DNA of 64,000 nt, from the NCBI GenBank assembly GCA_017557635.1, contig JAFYYH010000006.1:1-64000 (forward strand). The letters are read 5' to 3'. Under the pieces are notes generated by a model that saw nothing but the letters and a program-made list of their open reading frames with translations, was not told the DNA's origin and made no database searches. Positions 8,592-17,320 of the stretch are shown one piece after another. The DNA is from Bacteroidaceae bacterium. Lineage in GTDB: Bacteria > Bacteroidota > Bacteroidia > Bacteroidales > Bacteroidaceae. The position numbers were made by a program, and so were the translations under genes. Numbering within the stretch: position 1 is the stretch's first letter; every line of letters begins with the position of its first letter.

Positions 8592-9170
8592 TCAGAGTCC
8601 CAGGATCTGCTTGATTAGGGGAACTACTGCGGTTTTGAGGGATTTGTCGTTGAGGCGGTGCTCTCCTTCAAAGCGCTGGGCGTTTGAGTAGTACTTCTTG
8701 AACAGGTCATAGCAGTTGACAGTGGTGTCATGCATGCCGAAGAGACCGTAGGTGTTCTCGCGGTCAAAATCGGTGATGCCCTTGAACTGCTGGCGCTCCA
8801 TCATGTTGAAGTTCTTGATGATCTGTCCCGTGATCTTGAAGGTCTTGGCTCCGTCCTTGCGTCCGTTCTGGAAAGGGTAGGTGGTGTTTGCCTTCATGAC
8901 CTTTGACATGGTGGACATGTTGAACGACGGGTTCACGCAAATCTTTTTGTAGCCGAACATCTGCTGGGCATACATGGCGCCCATGGATGTTCCTACAATG
9001 ATATCGGGTTTCTGTTCCTCGACGTACTGTCTGAGGTAAGGCAGAGCCTCTGCGGGATCAACGGGGATATCGGGAGCACATACTTCAAGTTCGGGAAGCA
9101 TATGACGGAGACTCTCTACAGTCCCGCTTGCGCCCGATGACATGAAACCGTGAAAGTAGACCAGTTTCAT
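8592..9170 (-). CDS. YqiA/UPF0227-like alpha/beta-hydrolase esterase
   Basis: A 192-residue small alpha/beta-hydrolase. LVYFHGFMSSGASGTV is the oxyanion-hole strand, GTSMGAMYAQ carries the nucleophile Ser62, and the final part has an Asp (FGMHDTTVN) and His (EGEHRL) in the right order for the triad. The family is a group of short-acyl esterases with no firm physiological substrate. Its ATG overlaps the proC stop by one base (TAATG), so it is co-translated with proC. Confidence 0.8.
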   Translation of the reverse strand: MKLVYFHGFMSSGASGTVESLRHMLPELEVCAPDIPVDPAEALPYLRQYVEEQKPDIIVGTSMGAMYAQQMFGYKKICVNPSFNMSTMSKVMKANTTYPFQNGRKDGAKTFKITGQIIKNFNMMERQQFKGITDFDRENTYGLFGMHDTTVNCYDLFKKYYSNAQRFEGEHRLNDKSLKTAVVPLIKQILGL

Positions 9171-9958
9171 TACTTGCCGGCCTTAAGACCCTTGATGACT
9201 GCGTTGGTGAATCCGGCCTCCTCCATTGCGTTCAGACCCTTGATGGTGATACCGCCGGGAGTGGTAACCTTATCAACCTCCTGCTCGGGATGTGAGCCGT
9301 GAGCCAGAAGCAGCTCGACAGCACCCTTGATGGTTCCAAGAACAATCTCCTGAGCATCCTTGGGATAGAAGCCCATCTCGACGCCGCCCTCAACGTTAGC
9401 GCGGATATAACGGAATACGTATGCTATGCCGCATGAAGCAAGAGCTGTACCTGCGGTCATCTGTTTCTCCTCAACCTGCTTTGCAAAACCTACCTGACCG
9501 AAGAGTTTCTGGATAAGGTCCAGATTCTTCTTGGTTGCGGTGTTTGAGCAGTAGAAGAACACACCTGCGCCAACCTCAACTGCGATGTTGGGGATGAGGT
9601 AAACCACCTGTGCCTTCTCTGAGCCCTTCTCAAAAAGCTCGGCAAGTTTGTCAAGACCAACACCGGCGGCGATTGAGATGATGAGCTGCTTCTTGTAGTC
9701 AAGAGCCTCCTTTACCTCCTCAACTGCAGAGGGCAGAATCCATGGCTTTACTGCAAACAGAACAATGTCTGCACCCTTGACAGCTTTAGCGTTCTCCTTA
9801 GATATTCCGATGCCCGGAACATCCTTCTTAAGAGCATCAAGTGTGGCATCACTACGGTCACAGCAAGTAATATCCTTAGCTGCAAACACTTTCTTAGCTG
9901 CAAATCCTCTGGCAATTGCGCCTCCCATGTTTCCGGCGCCAATGATTGTGATCTTCAT
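9170..9958 (-). CDS. proC: Pyrroline-5-carboxylate reductase
   Basis: A 262-residue NAD(P)H-dependent enzyme for the last step of proline synthesis (pyrroline-5-carboxylate to L-proline), cytoplasmic. It opens with the Rossmann motif IIGAGNMGGAIARGF, has VLFAVKPW and SIAAGVGLDKL, and ends with the ProC signature region VTTPGGITIKGLNAMEEAGF. Length and start are normal for the family. It is transcribed together with the downstream esterase; a REP-like element and tRNA-Tyr lie upstream. Confidence 0.95.
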   Translation of the reverse strand: MKITIIGAGNMGGAIARGFAAKKVFAAKDITCCDRSDATLDALKKDVPGIGISKENAKAVKGADIVLFAVKPWILPSAVEEVKEALDYKKQLIISIAAGVGLDKLAELFEKGSEKAQVVYLIPNIAVEVGAGVFFYCSNTATKKNLDLIQKLFGQVGFAKQVEEKQMTAGTALASCGIAYVFRYIRANVEGGVEMGFYPKDAQEIVLGTIKGAVELLLAHGSHPEQEVDKVTTPGGITIKGLNAMEEAGFTNAVIKGLKAGK

Positions 9959-10010
9959 AATTGGAACTAATTTGATTGCGCGAAGTTAGTTATTTTTTTG
10001 AAAAGGTACG

Positions 10011-10153
10011 CGATACCATTGGGGACGGTTCTGTTTGGTACCGTTTTTCCATAAGAAACTTATGTATAAACAGAAAGCAGCTACGATAAATGAACCGTAG
10101 CTGCTTTTTGATTTTAAAAACGGTACCAAACAGAACCGTCCCCAATGGTATCG
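10011..10153. repeat. REP/MITE-like inverted-repeat element, copy 2, abutting tRNA-Tyr
   Basis: Arms 10011-10048 and 10116-10153 are perfect 38-bp reverse complements containing GGGGACGGTTCTGTTTGG. The right arm ends one base before the tRNA 3' end (10154). The central ~65 bp differ completely from the other copies and hold a terminator hairpin. Perfect identity of the arms suggests recent formation or active maintenance. See copies at 5727, 21786 and 47861. Confidence 0.9.
10074..10110. terminator. Terminator hairpin inside REP-like copy 2
   Basis: AAAGCAGCTACG (10074-10085) and CGTAGCTGCTTT (10096-10107) form a 12-bp stem with a 10-nt loop followed by TT then GATTTT. The minus strand, on which tRNA-Tyr is transcribed, also gives a short U-run, so the hairpin can end the tRNA transcript. 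Confidence 0.8.
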
Positions 10154-10236
10154 TGGGTGAAGATGGATTCGAACCACCGAAGTCGAGAGACAGCAGATTT
10201 ACAGTCTGCCCCATTTGGCCACTCTGGAATTCACCC
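10154..10236 (-). tRNA. tRNA-Tyr (GTA)
   Basis: An 83-nt class II tRNA. Acceptor stem GGGTGAA/TTCACCC with discriminator A; anticodon arm GCAGA-CTGTAAA-TCTGC with anticodon GTA; a long variable arm; T arm GGTGG-TTCGAAT-CCATC. CCA is not encoded. The gene is followed directly by a REP-like element that carries its likely terminator. Confidence 0.95.
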
Positions 10237-10252
10237 AGCCTGAAAACCTGAC

Positions 10253-10942
10253 TTACTTGCTGGTAAGACGGGCTATGTACTTGTCGGCCTCAATGCCCTC
10301 GTTTGACTCGGGATATTTGGCCTTTACCATCTTGTAGATCTTAAGTGCCTGGGCGGGTTTGTCTATTGACTCATAGATGATACCGGCCTGCATGTAGAAA
10401 TAAGGTGAAAGCAGATTGTTGTTTGCCTTCTTGGCAGCCTTCTCAAATGTTGAGATGGCCTTGTTGTACTGACCGGCAGTAGCGTAGCAGTTTGCGAGAG
10501 CGCCTAATGCTGCGGGAGCTACCATCTGATCATTGCCGCTGAACTTGGCAAGATACTTCTGAGCCATTTCCAGACTGTCGAGCTGAGCGTAGCAGAGACC
10601 TGCATAGAGACCAGCCAGCTTACCTGCCTTGGTGCTCTTGTACTGCTTTGCGAGCTCCTCGAAACCTTCAAAACCATAGGCGTCACCATTCAGAGCGGTT
10701 GTGAAATCACCGTTCACGAAATAGTTCTCACCGGGGAAGATAGCCTCGGCTGCCTTGATCTGGCGGGGCTGAGCCACCTTGGCAACATAAAGCATGCTGC
10801 CGGCGATGATTACTATGATTGCTATGAGGCAACCGAAGATGGTCTTCTTGTTGTTCTCAAAAAACTGTTCTGACTTGCTCAGGGCCTGCTCAAGGCTCTT
10901 CTGATCCTGCTTGGGAGCGGGGTTTACTGCTTTCTTTGCCAT
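10253..10942 (-). CDS. Tetratricopeptide-repeat membrane protein
   Basis: A 229-residue protein with a cytoplasmic, Lys/Gln-rich N terminus, one membrane segment at about 36-55 (IFGCLIAIIVIIAGSMLYVA) and an extracytoplasmic region containing several TPR-like helical pairs (AGLYAGLCYAQLDSLEMAQKYL, AALGALANCYATAGQYNKAI, SPYFYMQAGIIYESIDKPAQ). This is similar in plan to YfgM-like proteins and is a conserved Bacteroidetes neighbour of recF, from which it is divergent here. A role as a scaffold in envelope protein handling is inference. Confidence 0.75.
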   Translation of the reverse strand: MAKKAVNPAPKQDQKSLEQALSKSEQFFENNKKTIFGCLIAIIVIIAGSMLYVAKVAQPRQIKAAEAIFPGENYFVNGDFTTALNGDAYGFEGFEELAKQYKSTKAGKLAGLYAGLCYAQLDSLEMAQKYLAKFSGNDQMVAPAALGALANCYATAGQYNKAISTFEKAAKKANNNLLSPYFYMQAGIIYESIDKPAQALKIYKMVKAKYPESNEGIEADKYIARLTSK

Positions 10943-11054
10943 TTCGTCTTTTTGTTAGCGGGTGCAAAAATAGTCATTTTTTACTTTCTGTAAACATTTT
11001 GGCTCAAAATAATTGACTATTTTTGTGTTCCTATCAACCCCTATTATACCCTGT

Positions 11055-12146
11055 ATGCTACTGGAACATCTGTTTGTGCAGGATTACCGCAATATTCTGC
11101 AGGCCGACCTGGATTTTTCGCCCAAGTTGAACTGCTTTGTGGGTAAGAACGGCATGGGTAAGACCAATCTTCTGGATGCGGTTTACTGCCTTTCGTTCTG
11201 CAAGAGTTCCATAAGCCAGACGGAGAACCTGACTATCCGTCACGGAGCTGAGTGCTACCAGTTGCAGGGCTCGTACAGGAATCCCATGGGTGAGCGTACC
11301 GTAATTGCCTGCGTGTCAAAGAACAAGAGCAAGCAGCTGCGTCGTGACGGTAAGGATTATCAGAGGTTTTCGGACCATATAGGTTATATACCGCTGGTGA
11401 TGGTTTCGCCTCAGGATACCGAGCTGATATCGGGCGGAAGCGAAGAACGCCGCCGTTTCATGGACATCATCATTTCACAGTACGACACCGAGTACCTGAA
11501 ACTCCTTATTTCATATAATAAGGCGGTGCAGCAGCGCAACGCTCTGCTCAAGATGGAGGTGGAACCCGACCGCGAACTCTTCCTTATGTGGGAGCAGACT
11601 ATGGCCGATACGGGTCAGAAGATCTTTGAGAAACGCCGTGCGCTGACGGACCGTCTGGTGCCCTATTTCCAGGAGATGTACTCACTCATAGGCGATGCGT
11701 CCGAGCAGGTTTCGCTCTCATATACGTCACATGCTCAGCGCGGTGACCTGATGAAACAGTTTGAAGAGGGCAGGGGTCTGGACCGCGCCGCAGGCTATTC
11801 GCTGCACGGAATCCACAAGGATGAACTTGAGATGGACCTGGACGGTTATCCCATACGCCGTGAGGGGTCTCAGGGTCAGAACAAGAGTTATCTGGTGGCT
11901 CTCAAGCTGGCGCAGTACCGTCTGCTCAAGGAGTCATGCGGCAAGCGTCCAATTCTGCTGTTGGATGATATATTTGACCGTCTGGATGCCGTGAGGGTGG
12001 GACGTATCATCGCGTTGGTATCGGACAACGAAAAATTCGGTCAGGTGTTCATTACCGATGTGGACCGGAACCATATTGACGGTATCATGGAGGATGCCGG
12101 ATGTGATTACAAGGTGTTTACCGTTCAGGACGGTCAGGTGCTATGA
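11055..12146 (+). CDS. recF: DNA replication/repair protein RecF
   Basis: A 363-residue SMC-like ATPase that helps load RecA at single-strand gaps. The Walker A motif is FVGKNGMGKTNLLDA near residue 30, the ABC signature lies around EGSQGQNKSYLVALKLAQ, and Walker B is ILLLDDIFDRLD. ATG 11055 (MLLEHLFVQDYRNI) is the family start; the 14-codon upstream extension is rejected. It overlaps the next gene by four bases (ATGA), indicating coupled translation. Confidence 0.94.
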   Translation: MLLEHLFVQDYRNILQADLDFSPKLNCFVGKNGMGKTNLLDAVYCLSFCKSSISQTENLTIRHGAECYQLQGSYRNPMGERTVIACVSKNKSKQLRRDGKDYQRFSDHIGYIPLVMVSPQDTELISGGSEERRRFMDIIISQYDTEYLKLLISYNKAVQQRNALLKMEVEPDRELFLMWEQTMADTGQKIFEKRRALTDRLVPYFQEMYSLIGDASEQVSLSYTSHAQRGDLMKQFEEGRGLDRAAGYSLHGIHKDELEMDLDGYPIRREGSQGQNKSYLVALKLAQYRLLKESCGKRPILLLDDIFDRLDAVRVGRIIALVSDNEKFGQVFITDVDRNHIDGIMEDAGCDYKVFTVQDGQVL

Positions 12147-12433
12147 AAAAGACTGATTCCGAGAAGGTGGGAGGAGTGATCCTCCAGTATCTGCGCGATA
12201 TGGGGCTGGAAACACCCTTGAACGAGCATCGTCTTATCCAGGCGTGGGACAAGGTGCTGGGACCTGCGGTTTCCAGATATGCCAAGGAGATCCGTATTTA
12301 CAATCAGGTGCTTTTTGTGACCATATCATCGGCCGCGCTCCGCAATGAGCTCATGATGCGGCGCACGGAGCTCGTGGCCCGGCTGAATGCCGAAGCCGGA
12401 GCACAGGTTATCACCCAAATTGTTCTGAAGTGA
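12143..12433 (+). CDS. DUF721 (DciA-like) protein
   Basis: A 96-residue DUF721 protein: IQAWDKVLGPAVSRYAKEIRIYNQVLFVTISSAALRNEL is the conserved core. DUF721 proteins include DciA, which assists loading of the replicative DnaB helicase in bacteria lacking DnaC; the position directly after recF supports a DNA-replication role. The protein is shorter than proteobacterial DciA but of usual Bacteroidetes size. Its stop is immediately followed by the stop of the convergent protease with no gap. Confidence 0.8.
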   Translation: MKKTDSEKVGGVILQYLRDMGLETPLNEHRLIQAWDKVLGPAVSRYAKEIRIYNQVLFVTISSAALRNELMMRRTELVARLNAEAGAQVITQIVLK

Positions 12434-14035
12434 TTATTTGAGAGTCTCGATGGCTTTGATTACCGTCGGGTCACTCTGGTTGATGAAGGCTATGTAGTCC
12501 TCCATGTCCAGCGCATCGTAGATGATGTTGCCGTATACTGCGTTGCGCATCTGTTTGCGGGCGGCAGCGGACAGTCTGTTGTCGCGCCTTACACCGTTCT
12601 TTGCTGCGTAATCGTAGAACTTGTTGAGGACATTGTCTGCATCAAGGTACTCCTCAATCTCAGAGTATGTCTTGAACTTGGCAAGTGCGGCGCGGTTGGT
12701 GTCAACATACTTGAACGAGTACTTGTTGATGAGGCTCTTGCGTACTACGTTGGAGTAGTATTGGGAGTAACCGGTGGTGTCCTGAGCTACGAAGATGTCG
12801 GGCATGATTCCGCCTCCGCCGTAAACGGTGCGGCCACCCTTGGTCTTGTAAACTTCATTCTCATTCTGCTTGATGCTGTCGGCGCTGAAGAACTCTCCGT
12901 GCTCGTAACGCTTGACTATGTCCATCGCGTAGTCCTCATCGGACTCACCGTAAGGCTTCTGGATGCATCGGCCCGAAGGTGTGTAGTAACGTGCTATGGT
13001 GATGCGGATGCTTGAACCGTCTGCAAAGTCGATGGGCTCCTGTACGAGTCCCTTTCCGAATGAGCGGCGTCCTACGATGGTGCCGCGGTCATTGTCCTGA
13101 ATGGCTCCGGTGAATACTTCGGCGGCCGATGCGGATGACTCGTCAATCATGACTACAAGCGGAACGTTCTGGTAGTGCCCGTGTCCGTCGGCATACTGCT
13201 TGGCGGTGGGGTTGTGGGCTCCCTGGGTGTAGACTATCAGGTCGTTCTTGGGGAGGAACTGGTTGGCCATCTGGATGGCTGCTCCCAGATATCCGCCGGT
13301 GTTGCTGCGCATGTCGATGATGAGTTTCTTCATGCCCTTGCTGCTCAGGTCGGCCAGGCTGGTGAGCATCTCGGCGAATGTGGTCTCGCCGAACTTGTTG
13401 ATCATGATGTAGCCGATGCCGTCCTCGGGAGATATCATGTATGCGGCGTCAACGCTCTTGACGGGTATGTCACCGCGCTCGATGGTGAAATCCACAAGCT
13501 CGGGCTCGCCCTGACGCATCACGCTAATCTTGACTGTAGTGCCCTTGGGGCCTTTGAGATTCTTGACAACCTCGTTGCTGGGGATCTTCTTTCCGGCAAA
13601 GAGGGAGTCGTTTATGAGTACGATGCGGTCACCGGCCAGCACGCCTACCTTCTCGGAGGGACCGCCGTGAATGACGCTGTTTACGCGGATTGTATCCTCC
13701 TGAATGGAGAACTGTATGCCGATGCCCGAGAAGCTGCCGTGCAGTTCGTCGTTGCTCTCCTGTGTCTCCTCGGCGGGATAGTATGCCGAGTGGGGGTCAA
13801 GCTCCTGGAGTATGGTGGGCAGGACGCGGTCCATGATGGAGTCCATGTCGACTACGTCCACGTATTTGCGGTCTATGGCCTTGATGAGAGTCTCGACTTT
13901 CTGTGAGCCGGGACTGCCTGAGCGCTGAAACTGCGGTTGGTGTCTCTTGAATATGCCTATCATGACTTCAATTCCGAGAAAGAAGCCCATGGTAAGAAGA
14001 AAAAGGATTCTGATGATTGTCTTTAGTGTCTTCAT
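12434..14035 (-). CDS. S41 family carboxyl-terminal processing protease
   Basis: A 533-residue periplasmic serine protease anchored by one N-terminal helix (ILFLLTMGFFLGIEVMIG). A PDZ domain follows around residues 90-170 (GIGIQFSIQEDTIRVNSVIH, GDRIVLINDSLFAG). The peptidase core has the Ser of DESSASAAEVFTG and the Lys of GRRSFGKGLVQ forming the Ser-Lys dyad, with NTGGYLGAAI nearby. Such enzymes trim or degrade proteins from their C terminus in the envelope. The C-terminal ~130 residues form the usual Bacteroidetes extension. Its ATG overlaps the deaminase stop (ATGA). Confidence 0.9.
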   Translation of the reverse strand: MKTLKTIIRILFLLTMGFFLGIEVMIGIFKRHQPQFQRSGSPGSQKVETLIKAIDRKYVDVVDMDSIMDRVLPTILQELDPHSAYYPAEETQESNDELHGSFSGIGIQFSIQEDTIRVNSVIHGGPSEKVGVLAGDRIVLINDSLFAGKKIPSNEVVKNLKGPKGTTVKISVMRQGEPELVDFTIERGDIPVKSVDAAYMISPEDGIGYIMINKFGETTFAEMLTSLADLSSKGMKKLIIDMRSNTGGYLGAAIQMANQFLPKNDLIVYTQGAHNPTAKQYADGHGHYQNVPLVVMIDESSASAAEVFTGAIQDNDRGTIVGRRSFGKGLVQEPIDFADGSSIRITIARYYTPSGRCIQKPYGESDEDYAMDIVKRYEHGEFFSADSIKQNENEVYKTKGGRTVYGGGGIMPDIFVAQDTTGYSQYYSNVVRKSLINKYSFKYVDTNRAALAKFKTYSEIEEYLDADNVLNKFYDYAAKNGVRRDNRLSAAARKQMRNAVYGNIIYDALDMEDYIAFINQSDPTVIKAIETLK

Positions 14036-14466
14036 TTTTCTTTACTCAAATCCAGGTATACAACTTCAATTCCTGCACGTTTGAGCAGGTCCACTCCGTC
14101 TGTGAGCCGGTATTGCTCGGTATAGATTACGCGTTTGATGCCTGACTGGATGATCAGTTTTGCACATTCTATACAAGGAGATGCGGTGACATAAAGCGTT
14201 GCACCGTCGCTGCTGTTGGATGAACGGGCCAGTTTGGTTATGGCATTGGCCTCGGCGTGTAACACGTATGGTTTGGATACGTTGTTCTCATCCTCGCATA
14301 TATTCTCGAATCCGGTGGGGGTACCGTTGTATCCGTCGGATATTATCATGTTGTTCTTTACAACTAAAGCACCTACCTTGCGACGTTCGCAGTAAGAGTT
14401 CTCGGCCCAGATAAGAGCCATTCTCGCGTATCGGCGGTCAAGTGCTGCTTTCTTGGTTTCGTCCAT
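14032..14466 (-). CDS. dCMP deaminase family protein (ComEB-like)
   Basis: A 144-residue zinc-dependent cytidine/deoxycytidylate deaminase. The zinc site is HAEANAITKLAR and SPCIECAKLIIQSG; SDGYNGTPTG matches the substrate loop of dCMP deaminases. It would make dUMP for thymidylate synthesis. It is in an operon with the Crp-like gene just upstream (1-nt gap) and the S41 protease downstream, an arrangement common in Bacteroidetes. Confidence 0.9.
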   Translation of the reverse strand: MDETKKAALDRRYARMALIWAENSYCERRKVGALVVKNNMIISDGYNGTPTGFENICEDENNVSKPYVLHAEANAITKLARSSNSSDGATLYVTASPCIECAKLIIQSGIKRVIYTEQYRLTDGVDLLKRAGIEVVYLDLSKEK

Positions 14467-14467
14467 T

Positions 14468-15133
14468 TTAAATCAGGTTCTCAAGCGCGGGAATGAAGAT
14501 CTCCTTTCGGCGCAGGGAGATGAGTCCCGCAGCCTCGAGAGCGTTCAGTTCACGCGATACGTTAAGTCTTGTGGCATCCATCAGGAGTGCCAGGTCATTC
14601 ATCTTGACAATGAGTTTCTTTGTGCCGTTCTGTGTATCGGACAAACTCCTTATGAAACGGATTATCCGGCCCCTGAGGTCCGATGCTTCAAGTTTCCAGA
14701 CGTTGCTGTCAAGCTGCTGCACGCGGCCGCTCAGTATGTTGAGCAGGTTCATGCGGCAGATGTTGTACTTGCCCAGTTCGGTATAGATGTACTGCTTGTC
14801 AACCATAAGGAAACTGCAGGGGGTGACGGCGGTGTAGGTGCGCTGGTAGTTGCCTGCGCGGCCGAACATGGAGTAGGGCTCGATCAGGAAGGGGACGTCA
14901 ATCTGTTCCATGAACGAGAGGTTGCCTTCCATACCCTCACGTGAGCTCTCCACGGTTCCGTTTATCAGGAACGCGAAACTCTTGCATCTTTCACCTGCGC
15001 TGATGATGGTCGCGCCCTCTTCATAGCGGACAAAATCCAGACGTATCTTCTGCAGCAGACTGTTGAAATCAGCCTGGCTCATGCCCTGAAAAAGGGGCAG
15101 ACTAAGCAGTGTGTCATACATCGGGAGTTCCAT
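14468..15133 (-). CDS. Crp/Fnr family transcriptional regulator
   Basis: A 221-residue regulator with an N-terminal cyclic-nucleotide-binding-like beta-roll (ATIISAGERCKSFAFLINGTV, SMFGRAGNYQRTYTAVTPC) and a C-terminal winged HTH (MNDLALLMDATRLNVSRELNALEAAGLI). No CxxC cluster of the Fnr type is seen, and the Arg/Glu signature for cAMP binding is not evident, so the ligand is unknown. It leads the operon with the deaminase and protease. A second in-frame Met at codon 5 (MYDTLLS) is also possible. Confidence 0.82.
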   Translation of the reverse strand: MELPMYDTLLSLPLFQGMSQADFNSLLQKIRLDFVRYEEGATIISAGERCKSFAFLINGTVESSREGMEGNLSFMEQIDVPFLIEPYSMFGRAGNYQRTYTAVTPCSFLMVDKQYIYTELGKYNICRMNLLNILSGRVQQLDSNVWKLEASDLRGRIIRFIRSLSDTQNGTKKLIVKMNDLALLMDATRLNVSRELNALEAAGLISLRRKEIFIPALENLI

Positions 15134-15160
15134 TCAGCACTGGTTGATTGTAATTTTACG

Positions 15161-15218
15161 CAAAGTTACTTTTTTTTCTTTGCGGAGTGTCATTAATCCA
15201 AAGGAATCACTATTTTTG
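15161..15218. promoter_or_regulatory. Divergent -7 boxes for the Crp-like and NfeD genes
   Basis: Minus strand TAACTTTG (15168-15161) lies 27 nt before the Crp-like ATG. Plus strand TATTTTTG (15211-15218) is 70 nt before the NfeD-like ATG. Both fit TAnnTTTG; -33 boxes are weaker. Confidence 0.5.
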
Positions 15219-15288
15219 TAGAAAAGTGGTCCTCTTTTTTAAAGGCCATTCACGTATTGTTTAACAAACCAATAATTGTTTCTAACCT

Positions 15289-15864
15289 ATGATTGAATTA
15301 TTTAATTCCCTGGAACCATTACAGAAGTTTTTCTGGACTATCGCTTGTTGTGCATCTCTGGTATTTATCATTCAGACTATCATGACATTCATAGGACTGG
15401 GTACTGATGCTGACGTTGACGCCGGTCCGATGGATGGATCTGTTGATTCAATTGAAGACGGAGCCCTGAGCGGAGTGTTCTCATTCCGTAACCTGGTCAA
15501 TTTCCTGCTCGGATACGGTTGGGCAGGTGTGCTCCTGTTTGACGATATTGAAAAGCGCTGGCTGCTCCAGCTGGTGTCTATCGCTGTAGGTCTGCTGTTC
15601 GTGCTGGCATTCGTATTCATGTTCCGTCAGGTCATGAAACTCTCACATGACGGCAGTTTCAAGATGAGTGAGACCGTTGGTCTTAAGGCCGATGTCTACC
15701 TGCGTATCCCGGCTGCCCGTTCAGGTCGCGGCAAGGTGCAGATAAGTGTAAAGGGCTCAGTCCATGAGATTGACGCTGTTACCGATAATGACGCCGAGAT
15801 TCCCACCGGCGGTCAGGTTGAGATAACAGAAGTGCTGGGTGATGACCTTCTGCTGGTAAAATGA
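15289..15864 (+). CDS. NfeD-like membrane protein, partner of flotillin
   Basis: A 191-residue protein with membrane helices near residues 16-36 (FWTIACCASLVFIIQTIMTFIG), 65-85 and 95-115 (LVSIAVGLLFVLAFVFMF), and a C-terminal OB-fold-like domain of about 70 residues (SETVGLKADVYLRIPA, GGQVEITEVLGDDLLLV). NfeD proteins form membrane microdomain complexes with SPFH proteins; the flotillin gene 31 nt downstream fits this YuaF-YqiK plan. The exact cargo is unknown. Confidence 0.8.
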   Translation: MIELFNSLEPLQKFFWTIACCASLVFIIQTIMTFIGLGTDADVDAGPMDGSVDSIEDGALSGVFSFRNLVNFLLGYGWAGVLLFDDIEKRWLLQLVSIAVGLLFVLAFVFMFRQVMKLSHDGSFKMSETVGLKADVYLRIPAARSGRGKVQISVKGSVHEIDAVTDNDAEIPTGGQVEITEVLGDDLLLVK

Positions 15865-15895
15865 AGTAATAACTATTTAATACTCAATACTTAAA

Positions 15896-17320
15896 ATGAT
15901 TTTAAACTCTATTTTTCTTTCTGCTATGAGCGGAAGTGACATTTCGATTCTGGTAGTGATAGGAGTAGTTCTCCTGTTCATTCTGTTTGCAACCATAATC
16001 CGCAGATACAGACGTTGCCCTTCGGACAAGATTCTGGTAGTTTACGGTAAGACCGGTGGCGGCTCTGCCAAGTGCATACACGGTGGCGGTAAGTTTGTAT
16101 GGCCTGTAATTCAGGACTATGCTTACCTGAGCCTGACACCTATTTCAATAGATGCCAACCTGACTAACGCCCTGAGCCGTCAGAACATCCGCGTTGACGT
16201 TCCCTGCCGATTCACGGTAGGTATCTCAACCGAGCCCGACAGCATGAACAACGCCGCTGAGCGTCTGCTGGGACTGACAGCCGATGAGATTCAGGAACTG
16301 GCACGTGATATCCTGTTCGGTCAGCTGCGTCTGGTTATCGCCACAATGTCAATTGAGGAGATCAACAGCGACCGTGACACTTTCCTGGAGAAGATTGCCA
16401 AGAACGTTGAGGTTGAGCTTAAGAAAATCGGCCTGCGTCTTATCAACGTAAACGTAACCGATATCAAGGATGAGTCAGGTTATATCCAGGCTCTCGGTAA
16501 GGAGGCTGCCGCCAAGGCTATCAACGAGGCTAAGGTAAGCGTAGCTGAGCAAGACAGAAACGGTGAGATCGGTAAAGCCGAGGCTGTTAAGGAGACACGT
16601 ATCCGTACATCACAGGCTAACGCCGTAGCCGTACAGGGTGAGAACAACGCAAAGGTTGAGATTGCCAACTCAGACGCATTCCGTCGTGAGAAGGAGGCCG
16701 AGGCCAACCGTCTGGCTGTAACAGCCGAGAAGGTTCAGCAGGCTAAGGCTCTGCAGGATGCATACATCGCTGAGCGTGACGCCGAAAACGCCCGTGCCGA
16801 GCGTGAGCGTTCAACCCAGCAGGCCAACATCCTGGTTGCCCAGCAGGTTGAGAAGGACCGTATAATCATAGCCGCCGAGGCTGAGGCTGAGAAACTCCGC
16901 GTAAGCGCCAAGGGTGAGGCCGATGCCATATTCGCCCGTATGGAGGCTGAGGCTAAGGGTTACTATGAGATCCTGACCAAGCAGGCTGCCGGTTATGACA
17001 AGATGGTACAGGCCGCAGGCGGTGATGCCGCTAAGGCATTCATGCTGCTCATGTCAGAGAAGATGCCGGAACTTGTAAAGACTCAGGTAGAGGCTATCAA
17101 GGGTATCAAGTTCGACAACGTAACCGTTTGGGATTCAGGCAACGGCGCCGACGGAAAGGGCTCAACAGCCAATTTCCTGAGCGGACTGCTCAAGTCTGTT
17201 CCCCCTATGTCTGACCTCTTCAACATGGCAGGTCTGAACCTCCCCGAGTATCTTGCAAAGAAGCAGGAGGCTGAGGCAGCTCAGGCAGAGGAAATCAAGG
17301 ACGATAAGAAAAAGAAGTAA
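15896..17320 (+). CDS. Flotillin-like SPFH/Band 7 protein (YqiK type)
   Basis: A 474-residue protein with one N-terminal membrane helix (ISILVVIGVVLLFILFATII), an SPFH domain at about 35-200 (GGKFVWPVIQDYAYLSL, VDVPCRFTVGIS, ELARDILFGQLRLVIA) and a long Ala/Glu/Arg-rich coiled coil (about 215-380) containing the EA repeats typical of flotillins. It is expected to oligomerise at the membrane with the NfeD protein upstream and organise microdomains. The 3' end overlaps the next ATG (TAATG). Confidence 0.9.
   Translation: MILNSIFLSAMSGSDISILVVIGVVLLFILFATIIRRYRRCPSDKILVVYGKTGGGSAKCIHGGGKFVWPVIQDYAYLSLTPISIDANLTNALSRQNIRVDVPCRFTVGISTEPDSMNNAAERLLGLTADEIQELARDILFGQLRLVIATMSIEEINSDRDTFLEKIAKNVEVELKKIGLRLINVNVTDIKDESGYIQALGKEAAAKAINEAKVSVAEQDRNGEIGKAEAVKETRIRTSQANAVAVQGENNAKVEIANSDAFRREKEAEANRLAVTAEKVQQAKALQDAYIAERDAENARAERERSTQQANILVAQQVEKDRIIIAAEAEAEKLRVSAKGEADAIFARMEAEAKGYYEILTKQAAGYDKMVQAAGGDAAKAFMLLMSEKMPELVKTQVEAIKGIKFDNVTVWDSGNGADGKGSTANFLSGLLKSVPPMSDLFNMAGLNLPEYLAKKQEAEAAQAEEIKDDKKKK

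Noticed and set aside
13175..13906. 243-codon plus-strand open frame
   Set aside because: Antisense to the S41 protease, which has clear catalytic motifs; its Val/Gly/Leu-rich translation is a reading shadow of the protease codons.
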